64,000 nt of DNA from Agrobacterium vitis (lineage in GTDB: Bacteria; Pseudomonadota; Alphaproteobacteria; Rhizobiales; Rhizobiaceae). The notes beneath the pieces were generated by a model. The model was not told the origin of the DNA, ran no database searches, and saw only the letters and a program-made list of their open reading frames with translations. Where the stretch lies: the NCBI RefSeq assembly GCF_014926405.1, contig NZ_JACXXJ020000005.1:3267001-3331000 (forward strand). Direction: 5' to 3'. The position numbers and the translations under genes were made by a program. Positions 49,915 through 57,956 of the stretch are shown one piece after another (position 1 is the stretch's first letter; the number at the start of each line of letters is the position of its first letter).

Positions 49915-49945
49915 TTCCAGCGCAAGCCTGTGTCTTGCGCTGGAA
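49915..49945 (-). terminator. Hairpin downstream of leuB
   Basis: Perfect 12-base-pair stem TTCCAGCGCAAG (49915-49926) with 49934-49945 and a seven-base loop, 21 bases beyond the leuB stop on the - strand. No T tract follows, so it may be a processing or weak termination structure. Confidence 0.55.
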
Positions 49946-49965
49946 ATCCTTATCAATCCCGTCGA

Positions 49966-51078
49966 TCAGTTCATCAGGGACTGGAATTCGGCGAGGATTG
50001 CATCGCCCATTTCGACAGTGCCGACCTGCTTGCAGCCGTCCGCCATGATGTCGCCGGTGCGAATGCCCTTGTCGAGCACGTTGGCAATGGCCTTTTCCAG
50101 CTTGTCGGCTTCATCAACCATGGCGAAGGAATAGCGAAGGCACATGGCAAACGAGGCGATCATTGCAATCGGGTTGGCAATGCCGCGGCCAGCGATATCC
50201 GGTGCTGAGCCGTGGACGGGCTCATACAGGGCCTTGCGCTTGCCGGTCTTGGCATCTGGTGCGCCAAGCGAAGCGGAAGGCAGCATGCCGAGCGAGCCGG
50301 TCAGCATGGCGGCCACGTCCGACAGCATGTCGCCGAACAGGTTGTCGGTGACGATGACGTCGAATTGCTTTGGCGCGCGTACCAGCTGCATGCCGCCAGC
50401 ATCGGCCAGCATATGCTCCAGCTTGACGTCGGAGAACTTGGCCTTGTGCAGCGCTGTTACCACCTGGTTCCACAGCACGCCTGATTTCATCACATTGCGC
50501 TTTTCCATCGAGCAGACCGCATTGCGGCGGGTGCGGGCCAGTTCGAAGGCCACGGCAGAAATCCGCTCGATTTCGTAGGTGTCGTAGACCTGGGTGTCGA
50601 TGGCGCGCTTCTGGCCATTGCCGATGTCGGTAATGGTCTTCGGCTCACCGAAATAGACGCCACCGGTCAGTTCGCGGATGATCAGGATGTCGAGGCCTTC
50701 GACCAGCTCTGGCTTCAGCGAGGAAGCAGAAGCCAGCGCCGGATAGCAGATCGCCGGACGCAGGTTGGCGAACAGTTCGAGGTCCTTGCGCAGCCGCAGA
50801 AGACCGGCTTCCGGGCGAACGTCGTACTCGACGGCATCCCATTTCGGGCCACCGACGGCACCGAACAGCACGGCATCCGCCGCCATTGCCTTGGCCATGT
50901 CAGCCTCGGAAATTGCTGCCCCATGAGCGTCGTAGGCGCAACCACCCACCAGACCTTCATCGGTCTCGAAGCCGGCACCCAGCGCGGAATTCATATAGGA
51001 AACGATCTTGCGAACTTCGTTCATGGCTTCAGGCCCAATGCCATCGCCAGGAAGAAGGAAGAGTGTGCGAACTGTCAT
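49966..51078 (-). CDS. leuB: 3-isopropylmalate dehydrogenase
   Basis: Oxidises and decarboxylates 3-isopropylmalate with NAD in leucine synthesis. The 370-residue protein shows [12 protein letters not shown] at the N-terminus, the substrate-binding region RITRE-like [12 protein letters not shown], the catalytic Lys/Tyr loop near EKRNVMKSG, and the metal-binding [10 protein letters not shown]. leuD lies upstream on the same strand, 175 bases away with a terminator between, so the two are separate transcription units or an attenuated operon. Confidence 0.97.
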   Translation of the reverse strand: MTVRTLFLLPGDGIGPEAMNEVRKIVSYMNSALGAGFETDEGLVGGCAYDAHGAAISEADMAKAMAADAVLFGAVGGPKWDAVEYDVRPEAGLLRLRKDLELFANLRPAICYPALASASSLKPELVEGLDILIIRELTGGVYFGEPKTITDIGNGQKRAIDTQVYDTYEIERISAVAFELARTRRNAVCSMEKRNVMKSGVLWNQVVTALHKAKFSDVKLEHMLADAGGMQLVRAPKQFDVIVTDNLFGDMLSDVAAMLTGSLGMLPSASLGAPDAKTGKRKALYEPVHGSAPDIAGRGIANPIAMIASFAMCLRYSFAMVDEADKLEKAIANVLDKGIRTGDIMADGCKQVGTVEMGDAILAEFQSLMN

Positions 51079-51191
51079 GAGCCGACCTCGTTTGAAACAG
51101 GAGTGCGGCGGTTTTATCGGGCGATCAAGGGCAATTCAAGGACGCCAGCGCTGCTAACGGTACGGTTTGGCCATGCGACATGGCAAAGAAA

Positions 51192-51215
51192 AAGGCGGAA
51201 CCTGCGTTCCGCCTT
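51192..51215 (-). terminator. Terminator downstream of leuD
   Basis: Perfect ten-base-pair stem AAGGCGGAAC (51192-51201) with 51206-51215 and loop CTGC. On the - strand it is followed by TTTCTTT. It separates leuD from leuB. Confidence 0.9.
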
Positions 51216-51253
51216 AGCTATGACTGCCACGGGTTGTGGCGAATGACTTCAGA

Positions 51254-51859
51254 TCAGGCCCAGGGGCGCGATGCGGCGTTGGACGTCTCGAACGAAGCAA
51301 TCGCGCTGGATTTTTCCATGGTGAGGCCGATGTCATCGAGGCCGTTCAACATGCAATGGCGCTTGAATTCATCGATTTCGAAGCTGATGCTGCCACCATC
51401 CGGGCCGGTGATTTCCTGGGTTTCCAGATCCACGGTCACCACGGCGTTGGAGCCGCGCTGGGCGTCATCCATCAGCTTTTCCAGGTTTTCCTGGCTGACG
51501 ACGATCGGCAGAATGCCGTTTTTGAAACAGTTATTGTAGAAAATATCGGCAAAGCTGGTGGAGATCACGCAACGGATGCCGAAATCCAGCAAAGCCCAAG
51601 GCGCATGTTCACGCGAGGAGCCGCAGCCAAAATTATCGCCAGCGACCAGGATCTTGGCGTTTTGATAGGCTGGTTTGTTGAGCACGAAATCCTGATTGAT
51701 CGAGCCATCCTGATGATAGCGGGCTTCGGCAAACAGGCCTGTTCCAAGGCCAGTGCGCTTGATCGTTTTCAGGTAATCCTTCGGAATGATCATATCCGTA
51801 TCGATATTGACGACCGGCAGCGGTGCCGCGACCCCGGTGAGCTTCGTGAACTTTTCCAT
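51254..51859 (-). CDS. leuD: 3-isopropylmalate dehydratase small subunit
   Basis: LeuD is the swivel-domain subunit that pairs with LeuC (not in this window) to isomerise 2- to 3-isopropylmalate. The 201-residue protein has the small-subunit pattern [16 protein letters not shown], the [17 protein letters not shown] motif and the C-terminal region [32 protein letters not shown] at 51859 follows GGTAA; the longer frame would add 37 atypical residues. Confidence 0.95.
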   Translation of the reverse strand: MEKFTKLTGVAAPLPVVNIDTDMIIPKDYLKTIKRTGLGTGLFAEARYHQDGSINQDFVLNKPAYQNAKILVAGDNFGCGSSREHAPWALLDFGIRCVISTSFADIFYNNCFKNGILPIVVSQENLEKLMDDAQRGSNAVVTVDLETQEITGPDGGSISFEIDEFKRHCMLNGLDDIGLTMEKSSAIASFETSNAASRPWA

Positions 51860-51987
51860 AGACGTTACCTTCACTGGACCTGAATGAGATTGGGTTTTCG
51901 CATAACCGAAAAGCCTGTCGATTTGAAGGAGAATCTTGGAGCCACTTAATTCATCGACGCATGGTCTCACGCGTATACGGCGACCTA

Positions 51988-52239
51988 TTACATATCGATG
52001 ATGGTGCCGCGCCCGTCATTCCAAATCCGCACTGGCTGCTGCTCTGCGGACTGACCTGTGTGGCGCTTGCGGGCGTGGACGGCAACCGGCTTCGGCTTGA
52101 GCGTCAAAGCGCGCCATGCCAGCGTTCCCGTCAAAACGGCACCGAGCACAAGCGTCAGCGAGAAAGTCAATAAAGCTGCCGCAGTCAAGGCGATGACCCC
52201 AAGGCCGAGCAATCCAAGAGCACGAAGGTTCTGCATCAT
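51988..52239 (-). CDS. Small membrane protein of unknown function
   Basis: An 83-residue protein with two hydrophobic segments ([20 protein letters not shown] and [17 protein letters not shown]) followed by a basic, Gln-rich tail ending [15 protein letters not shown] ribosome-binding sequence AAAGGAA lies upstream of the double ATG at 52239/52236. I recognise no family. It is divergent from the CitE-like gene, sharing a 111-base gap. Confidence 0.6.
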   Translation of the reverse strand: MMQNLRALGLLGLGVIALTAAALLTFSLTLVLGAVLTGTLAWRALTLKPKPVAVHARKRHTGQSAEQQPVRIWNDGRGTIIDM

Positions 52240-52350
52240 AGTGTTCCTTTCAATGGTTTGAAGGTGGGGCTTCTCCTGACGCTTTACAAGAGTTATTGAG
52301 GTCGCAACCCTTGTCGCAATGAAGGTCAAACAACCGAAAGGCGAAGCGCC

Positions 52351-53250
52351 ATGCAGACCAATCCGCCCAATCGCAGGCCGCGTTTTCGTCGCTCGTTGAT
52401 CAGCGTTCCCGCTATCAACCTTCGTGCATTGGAAAAATCCCTGTCGCTTCCTTGCGATGGAATGATTTTTGATCTGGAGGATTCGGTTGCAGATGCTAGC
52501 AAGGCCGAGGCACGCGACATCCTGCGGCGGTTTCTGCAACACGCGGATTTGAACGGTCGTGAAGCCATTATTCGCGTCAATAGCAGTGATACTCTCTGGT
52601 TTGCCGAGGATTTAGCCCTTGTCGAGGCGATCAAGCCGGATGCGGTTTTGCTGCCCAAGGCTGAACGGGTGGAAGACCTGCACCGGCTTCGCAGTGCAGC
52701 CGGGGTGGGGCCTGCCCTCTGGGCGATGATAGAGACACCGAAGGCCGTCCTGGCGGCGGTGGAGCTTGCCAGTGCGGGCGCAGCACTGGGGCTGGAATGC
52801 CTTGTGGTCGGGTTGAACGACTTGCGCAAGGAAACCCGGGTGCCACCGGGCCTTGGCCGTCAATATCTGGTTCCGTGGCTGATGCAGGTGGTCTTGGCTG
52901 CCCGTGCTTACGGACTTGAGGTTATCGATGCAGTTTCCAATGATTTTCGCGATCTGGACGGCTTTGCAGCCGAATGCAGCCAGGGCCGTTCGATGGGCTT
53001 TGACGGAAAGATGCTGATCCACCCGGCCCAGATCGAGGCGGCTAATCGGTATTTCGGTCCATCGGAAGCCGAGATTGCCGAGGCGCGGGAGATTGTCGCG
53101 GCTTTTGCGGCGCCGGAGGCGGCGCATCTCAATGTCATCAATCTGGATGGCCGGATGATCGAGCGGCTGCATGTCGCCGAAGCCGAGTATCTTCTGTCCA
53201 AGCTGTCTCTTCTTGAACCACGACTATCATCTCCAATCAAGAAAGGATGA
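52351..53250 (+). CDS. CitE-like CoA ester lyase (HpcH/HpaI aldolase superfamily)
   Basis: A 299-residue TIM-barrel enzyme of the CitE family, which cleaves or forms C-C bonds in CoA esters such as citryl-, malyl- or citramalyl-CoA. Key parts are RRSLISVPA, the metal-binding MIFDLEDSVAD, LPKAERVEDL, MIETPKAV and the C-terminal MGFDGKMLIHPAQIE. The exact substrate cannot be fixed; several rhizobia use relatives in ethylmalonyl-CoA or glyoxylate routes. The stop codon is five bases from the start of the DUF1737 gene. Confidence 0.88.
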   Translation: MQTNPPNRRPRFRRSLISVPAINLRALEKSLSLPCDGMIFDLEDSVADASKAEARDILRRFLQHADLNGREAIIRVNSSDTLWFAEDLALVEAIKPDAVLLPKAERVEDLHRLRSAAGVGPALWAMIETPKAVLAAVELASAGAALGLECLVVGLNDLRKETRVPPGLGRQYLVPWLMQVVLAARAYGLEVIDAVSNDFRDLDGFAAECSQGRSMGFDGKMLIHPAQIEAANRYFGPSEAEIAEAREIVAAFAAPEAAHLNVINLDGRMIERLHVAEAEYLLSKLSLLEPRLSSPIKKG

Positions 53251-53255
53251 TCCCC

Positions 53256-53462
53256 ATGAAAGTCTATCGTTTTCTCACCGGTCCCGACGACGCCACCTTC
53301 TGTCACCGGGTGACCGATGCCCTTAACAAGGGCTGGGAACTGCACGGCTCGCCCAGCCTGACATTCAACCCTGCCGTCAACCAGACCTATTGCGGCCAGG
53401 CGGTGGTGAAGACCGTCGAGGGCAAGACCTATGATCCGTCCCTGAAGCTGGGTGAACAATAA
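53256..53462 (+). CDS. DUF1737 domain protein
   Basis: A 68-residue protein matching the small DUF1737 family (KVYRFLTGPDDATFCHRVTDALNKGWELHGSPSLTF), whose function is unknown. It starts five bases after the CitE-like stop and has AAAGGA upstream, so it is probably co-transcribed and translated with that gene. Confidence 0.75.
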   Translation: MKVYRFLTGPDDATFCHRVTDALNKGWELHGSPSLTFNPAVNQTYCGQAVVKTVEGKTYDPSLKLGEQ

Positions 53463-53622
53463 GCGTTTAAGTCGCTGGCCGGGTGCGAAAATGCATCCGG
53501 CTGGAGGGCGGGCTTGAAGGATTGTCATTATCTCGAATTCGATGTGAATGTTTTGCAGAATTTACCTGTCATTCTTGAATTGGAGCTAATGTGCCGAAAT
53601 ATCGCTCTTGTGAGGTGTATTC

Positions 53623-55350
53623 GTGCGACCAGTTTTCAAGGCCCATTCGACCGGCAATTCCCACTCCGATTTTGAGGTGAAGCTTGCCTCCGCCCATTCG
53701 CGGATCGAGAAGTCCTTTCTCGATGGCGGCGCCGTACTGGTATCGGTGATGGATAATCTCGGCAGTCTGGTGGATAGCCTCGACCAGTTGACCGGCGTTC
53801 TCGATGGCAAGACGACGACGGATACTGTCCAGGGTCTTCGCAAGACGGTTTCCGATCTCGCCTTGCTGCCCGCACGGGCATCGGCGCGCCAGGACTCCTT
53901 CAGCCAGATCTCCGATCAATGTGCCTCGACCTATTCCCATGTCGAGGAAATGCGTGAGACCATTCGCTACCTGCGCACATTCGCCATCACCGTGAAGATA
54001 ACCGGGGCGGGGCTTGCCGAATTTTCGGGCTTTGCCGATGAGATCCGTGAGCGTATCCAATCCGGTGCCGAGGAAATCGACCGGTTTGCCGAGCAATTGG
54101 CGGGTATGCGCGGTCAGTTGGACACGGCACGGGCGTTTTCCGATGGCATCTTGTCGGATTTCAGCAACACCATTCCCACCATTGTCAGCTCGCTGACCCT
54201 AAGCTCCGACCAGTTGGCAACCCAGCACAAGACGATGGCTGGCATTGCCAATGATGTGAAAGGGCTCACCCGCGCCATTCAGGGCAAGATCGCCAACGTG
54301 CTCTCGGCTTTGCAAATTGGTGACATTACCCGTCAGCGCATTGAGCATATCCAGAGTAGCCTGGATTATCTGGAGGAATTTTTTGCGGCTGGCGGATTGC
54401 GTGACCCGGCTGAAAAAGAGGCGCTTCGTCAGGCTGTTCTGCATCTTGCCCACGCGCAATTGCAGGAATCCCTGGATGATTTCCGGCAGAAATGCACATC
54501 GATTGCCGCCAATATGTCGAGCTTTACCAGCGATGCTGCCCGCGTTCTGGCCCTGCGTGACGAATTGAACCAATCGGGCGGTGACAATGACCGCAGCCTG
54601 CTGCGCAAGATGGAAAGCGATATCAGCCATGCCTGCGCGCTTTCGGCGCGGGTACAGGACCGCAGCCATGAATCGGATGCTGTCGTCAGTTCCGTTACCC
54701 AGTCCGCTCAGGCGCTCCAGGAAGGCATTGAGACGATCCGGTCGATCAAGACCGATATTCACTACATGGCGCTGAATTCCAATCTTCGCTGCTCCCGTCT
54801 TGGCGATGCCGGCCGGTCCGTCAATGTCGTTAGTGGCGAATTGCGCACCTTTGCCGCCAAGCTGGAAACCCCAGCCGATGCTATTGTCGAGGACATGCGC
54901 TGCGTCGAAGAGGCGACGGCGTCGCTGACCCGCGACGACAATGACGACATCAACCATATTCATGAGCCGCTGAACCTGGCGCTGGATAAGATCCGCGTTG
55001 TTGCGACGGATATGGAAAAGGGTCTTGAGGCCTTTGGGGCTGAAGGTCAGCTGGTGTTCAGTCGGATCAGCGCGGCGGTGACCAAGCTTGATTTCGATGG
55101 CGAATTGGGTGGCCTGCTGCTGGATTGCCTGGCAATCGCCGACCGCGCCCGCGGGCATATGCCGTCGCTATCGGCTATTCCCGCTGCTGCGCTGCCGCTC
55201 AGCCAGAAAATCTTCGCCATCTACACGATGGCGCAGGAGCGCGATATTCATCAGCGTTTCTTGCCCTTGCAGGCTGGCTTTGACATGGTCGTAGATCAGG
55301 CCGAGGTTTTTGAAGACGACGAACAGTTGTTTGCCGGAGCATTGTTTTAG
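53623..55350 (+). CDS. Soluble MCP-like coiled-coil protein, function unknown
   Basis: A 575-residue, mostly helical protein with no signal peptide or membrane span. Near residues 234-243 is QIGDITRQRIEHIQ, a pattern seen in chemotaxis-associated helical bundles. Near residues 378-410, YMALNSNLRCSRLGDAGRSV and the following ELRTFA align with the receptor tip ALNAAVEAARAGEAGRGFAVVA-EVR of methyl-accepting proteins, but the tip Glu that contacts CheA and CheW is replaced (Asn-Leu-Arg-Cys instead of Val-Glu-Ala-Ala). It may be a decoy, scaffold or ancestor-like chemoreceptor fragment. Start GTG at 53623 has GAGG seven bases upstream. Confidence 0.7.
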   Translation: MRPVFKAHSTGNSHSDFEVKLASAHSRIEKSFLDGGAVLVSVMDNLGSLVDSLDQLTGVLDGKTTTDTVQGLRKTVSDLALLPARASARQDSFSQISDQCASTYSHVEEMRETIRYLRTFAITVKITGAGLAEFSGFADEIRERIQSGAEEIDRFAEQLAGMRGQLDTARAFSDGILSDFSNTIPTIVSSLTLSSDQLATQHKTMAGIANDVKGLTRAIQGKIANVLSALQIGDITRQRIEHIQSSLDYLEEFFAAGGLRDPAEKEALRQAVLHLAHAQLQESLDDFRQKCTSIAANMSSFTSDAARVLALRDELNQSGGDNDRSLLRKMESDISHACALSARVQDRSHESDAVVSSVTQSAQALQEGIETIRSIKTDIHYMALNSNLRCSRLGDAGRSVNVVSGELRTFAAKLETPADAIVEDMRCVEEATASLTRDDNDDINHIHEPLNLALDKIRVVATDMEKGLEAFGAEGQLVFSRISAAVTKLDFDGELGGLLLDCLAIADRARGHMPSLSAIPAAALPLSQKIFAIYTMAQERDIHQRFLPLQAGFDMVVDQAEVFEDDEQLFAGALF

Positions 55351-55359
55351 AGTCTTCCA

Positions 55360-55453
55360 GAGGAAAAGTGGAACCTGGTTTTCCCGAAAAGACAAATAAA
55401 AACAAGAGAGTTTAGCGTCTGTCTGGTTCAATACGAACCAGACAGACGCTAAA
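55360..55453. repeat. Rhizobial REP-like palindromic element, copy 2
   Basis: Begins near AAGTGGAACCTGGTTTTCCC and ends in a perfect 19-base inverted repeat (55411-55429 with 55435-55453, loop AATAC). It shares the blocks AAAGTrGAACC(T)GGTTTTCC, GACAA and TGTCyGGTTCAAT with the copy at 9371-9498. The perfect arms here suggest recent insertion or selection; the other copy is more degraded. It lies between the MCP-like gene and the terminator. Confidence 0.75.
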
Positions 55454-55540
55454 GTATCGCATCGGGATCTGGACATCGATTTTCGGAAAATCTGCTGTAA
55501 AAACCAAAGCCAAAGCATCCATGGATGTGCAGAAGACATA

Positions 55541-55567
55541 AAAAAACCCGGCAATGCCGGGCTTTTT
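55541..55567. terminator. Bidirectional terminator between the MCP-like gene and carD
   Basis: GC-rich stem CCCGGC (55547-55552) with 55556-55561, loop AAT, flanked by A- and T-runs on both sides (AAAAAA and TTTTTT). It lies 20 bases from the carD stop and serves both convergent genes. Confidence 0.9.
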
Positions 55568-55586
55568 TATGTTGGAGTAAACAAGC

Positions 55587-56156
55587 TTACGCTGCTTCTT
55601 CCTGAGTTTCGTCTTCTTCCACGGACTTGCCGCGCTTCGGGCCTTTGGCAAGATTGACTTCCACCAGCCGGACGGCTTCGGTTTCAGACATCTTGTTGAC
55701 GGCGGCGATTTCACGCGCCATGCGATCCAGTGCAGCTTCATAGAGCTGTCGCTCGGAATAGGACTGTTCCGGCTGGTGTTCGGCACGGAAAAGGTCGCGC
55801 ACCACTTCGGCAATGGAAATCAGGTCGCCGGAATTGATTTTCGCATCATATTCCTGTGCCCGGCGTGACCACATGGTCCGCTTGACACGCGCTTTGCCCT
55901 GAACGACTTTCAAAGCCCGATCAACAAAATCGGTTTCTGAAAGCTTGCGCATTCCAATGGTGACAGCCTTGGTGACCGGCACTTTCAAACGCATTTTATC
56001 TTTATCGAAATCGATTACAAAAAGCTCAAGCTTCATGCCCGCGACTTCCTGCTCTTCAATGGCGGTAATCGTACCGACGCCATGGGCCGGATAAACGATC
56101 GCCTCACCTGTCTTGAAGCCCTGACGCGTCGAGGATTTTTTCTGCTGGGTCGTCAT
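55587..56156 (-). CDS. carD: CarD-family transcriptional regulator
   Basis: CarD proteins bind RNA polymerase beta subunit and stabilise open promoter complexes, notably at rRNA promoters. The 189-residue product has the N-terminal RNAP-interacting Tudor-like block KTGEAIVYPAHGVGTI, the Trp-containing C-domain (KRTMWSRRAQEYDAKI) and an acidic, Gln/Glu-rich tail ending KTQEEAA-like residues. The start codon is clear, with a 704-base gap upstream to fdxA. Confidence 0.92.
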   Translation of the reverse strand: MTTQQKKSSTRQGFKTGEAIVYPAHGVGTITAIEEQEVAGMKLELFVIDFDKDKMRLKVPVTKAVTIGMRKLSETDFVDRALKVVQGKARVKRTMWSRRAQEYDAKINSGDLISIAEVVRDLFRAEHQPEQSYSERQLYEAALDRMAREIAAVNKMSETEAVRLVEVNLAKGPKRGKSVEEDETQEEAA

Positions 56157-56860
56157 TCGCTCTAAAAACTCCCTGTTACTGTATCGGCGACAGCCGACCC
56201 CAGGCCGAAAGACCCGGATGAGACGGGGGAACCGTCGGGTGACTCCATGCTGATCCAGTTACGATCAAACGAATAAAAGCACATCAGCGACAGAACCGGC
56301 GAGGTTTACATGTCACAAACATAACTTTCGTGGATTTTTCGGCTTTCGCGGTAGGTTTGGGCACACAAATGCCCTCACGTGTGGATCAGTTCTATAGGCT
56401 TAACATAAAAAAGTGAGGAAATCAATATTTTGCTGCCTTGCGACCGCTTGACGGCGGAAACTGTTCTTCTTTAAGGGTGCGGTTTGACCTGTCATTGGCT
56501 AGCCTCGCCAAGGTAAAATAAAATATCTTTTAACCTATTGATTTTTTTAGAAATTCAGAAAATCGTCAAGCTGCGGTAACGATTCTTTTTGCTCGTTGAC
56601 GCCGCCCTGGTCTCGTCAATTCGTTCACAATGACACGCAATTGCATGGCTGCTGTCATAAAAAACAGAAGCTGCCATGCAGTTTTATCCCAAGTCTTAAA
56701 CAGGTGAAGCGGAAGGCGTGTCAAATATCTCAAATGCGGCAAGGGCTTGAGACATTTGAAAAGGAATAGGACGAGGTGATCGTCAACAGGCAGCCCATCG
56801 TCCATTGCCGCCCAATTGGCGGCATCCGGAATTGGGTGAGACCGCGTCGCAACTCGCCAA
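56157..56860. other. 704-base gap between carD and fdxA
   Basis: The longest gap without a clear gene in the window. It is AT-rich near 56390-56570 and contains repeat R2 (56681-56785). A frame at 56566-56991 crosses R2 and into the end of fdxA and is not considered real. The carD promoter should lie here. I see no tRNA, sRNA signature or insertion sequence. Confidence 0.6.
56681..56785 (-). repeat. Structured repeat family, copy R2
   Basis: Read on the - strand, the copy matches R1: a TATTCC-TTTT-CAAAT block, then the 13-base-pair hairpin TCAAATGTCTCAA (56759-56747) with TTGAGATATTTGA (56733-56721), which has one G-T pair that is an A-C mismatch if read on the other strand. It ends with GACTTGGGATAA. 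The second hairpin seen in R1 and R3 is not preserved here, so R2 looks partly decayed. Confidence 0.7.
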
Positions 56861-57199
56861 TCAGTCGCCCGTGCCAGGCTTTTCCGAGAAATAAAGCTCG
56901 AACTTGCCTTCGACGCCATCCATTTCCTTGGCTTCAGGCAAAGCATCGCGCTTGGTGGTGATGTTTGGCCAGACCTGGGCAAACTCCGCATTGATTTTCA
57001 GCCACTTATCGAGACCCGGCTCCGTGTCCGGCTTGATGGCTTCCGCCGGACATTCCGGCTCGCATACACCGCAATCGATGCATTCATCGGGATTGATGGC
57101 CAGAAAATTCTCACCTTCGTAAAAACAGTCGACCGGGCATACTTCCACGCAATCGGTATATTTGCAGCGTATGCAGTTGTCAGTCACGATATACGTCAT
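56861..57199 (-). CDS. fdxA: 7Fe-8S ferredoxin FdxA
   Basis: A 112-residue low-potential ferredoxin. Cysteines at 9, 17 and 50 fit the 3Fe-4S cluster and those at 21, 40, 43 and 46 the 4Fe-4S cluster, inside the motifs [13 protein letters not shown] and [18 protein letters not shown]. The C-terminal extension (~45 residues with [20 protein letters not shown]) is typical of alphaproteobacterial FdxA. It lies between the S4 gene and carD on the same strand, with long repeat-containing gaps on both sides. Confidence 0.94.
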   Translation of the reverse strand: MTYIVTDNCIRCKYTDCVEVCPVDCFYEGENFLAINPDECIDCGVCEPECPAEAIKPDTEPGLDKWLKINAEFAQVWPNITTKRDALPEAKEMDGVEGKFELYFSEKPGTGD

Positions 57200-57551
57200 G
57201 CGGTACTCCAGAGATCTCTCGATGGCGAGTGCGACGCCGCGTCTTGCAGGAACGGATTAGGCAAGGAAAAATCGACTGTCCCATATCATGCACAGCTTTT
57301 TCCACAAGGGCAGTGAGCTACTGCTTTCCAGACCTGTTAGCAAGGATAAATCATCCCTATCTCGATGCGATAGAGGTCGATTTTCCTAGTGTCCGTCAGG
57401 CGACTCTCAAACCAGACCGGCCAGCTCTGATACCAGGCTTGAAGATACGGCGTATCCTTGCCTTCCGCAGATTTCGAATATCTCCAATGCATCAAAGGCT
57501 TGAGATATTCGAAAATGGAAGACGGCCGGCTATTTTCGGTGGCCCTTCGTG
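57200..57551. other. 352-base gap between fdxA and the S4-domain gene
   Basis: Contains repeat R3 (57421-57516). A single TTTTCCACA sequence, resembling a DnaA box, occurs near 57298 but has no partners. The fdxA promoter should lie in the right-hand part on the - strand. Confidence 0.6.
57421..57516 (-). repeat. Structured repeat family, copy R3
   Basis: On the - strand: a perfect 13-base-pair hairpin (57514-57502 with 57484-57472, TTTCGAATATCTC arm) with a 17-base loop TTTGATGCATTGG inside it, then hairpin AAGGATAC with GTATCTT (57459-57442, loop GCC), then the tail CTGGTATCAGA. Compared with R1, paired bases differ in a compensatory way in both hairpins (G-C for A-T). Homology with R1 extends over about 95 bases. 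Confidence 0.75.
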
Positions 57552-57953
57552 TCAATCGTCGCCATCCATCAGGCGGTCCACTTGCCGGCGCTCGCGCTTG
57601 GTCGGACGACCGGAGCCGGGAAGTCTTTGTGCCTGTTCGAAAGCGGTCATGGCGTCACGGGGCGGGCGCGGCGGTGACTGGTCTTCATAGAGAAGTTTTG
57701 CCTGCTCGTAAGGGCCGCGATGCGTGCCGGGCTGGCGAACGACAAGTTTCATGTCGTGATTTGGAAGAGTGATATCCAGCACGTCGCCGGGCCGGACAAT
57801 GGCGCTGGGCTGCTTGGCCGGTTTGCCGTTGACCCGAACCCGGCCCGAGACGATCTGTTGCTGGGCCAGCGTCCGGGATTTGAAAATCCGCGCAAAAAAC
57901 AGCCACTTGTCGATCCGTTGAGAGGGTCCGGCGAGTGGCTGTTGTTCGCTCAT
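57552..57953 (-). CDS. S4 RNA-binding domain protein (Hsp15-like)
   Basis: A 133-residue basic protein with an S4 domain: RIDKWLFFARIFKSRTLAQQQIVSGRVRVNGKPAKQPSAIVRPGDVLDI. The family member Hsp15 binds stalled 50S subunits carrying nascent chains, but the rhizobial protein may differ. It begins three bases after the helicase stop, so the two genes are probably co-transcribed. The tail (PPRPPRDAMTAFEQAQRLPGSGRPTKRERRQVDRL) is basic. Confidence 0.85.
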   Translation of the reverse strand: MSEQQPLAGPSQRIDKWLFFARIFKSRTLAQQQIVSGRVRVNGKPAKQPSAIVRPGDVLDITLPNHDMKLVVRQPGTHRGPYEQAKLLYEDQSPPRPPRDAMTAFEQAQRLPGSGRPTKRERRQVDRLMDGDD

Positions 57954-57956
57954 GGC

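Noticed and set aside
51860..51960. Short frame [10 protein letters not shown] upstream of leuD, considered as a leucine leader peptide
   Set aside because: Only one Leu codon and no paired alternative hairpins.
56566..56991. Open frame on the - strand crossing repeat R2
   Set aside because: It overlaps the fdxA 3' end in another frame and owes its continuity to the repeat; no ribosome-binding site or family features.
57291..57306. TTTTCCACA, similar to a DnaA box
   Set aside because: A single copy with no neighbours or AT-rich unwinding zone; the origin is more likely left of position 1, near hemE.
57337..57555. Open frame on the - strand crossing repeat R3, similar in part to frames across R1 and R2
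   Set aside because: The similarity is explained by the repeat itself, whose hairpins covary at the base level; flanking residues do not match.
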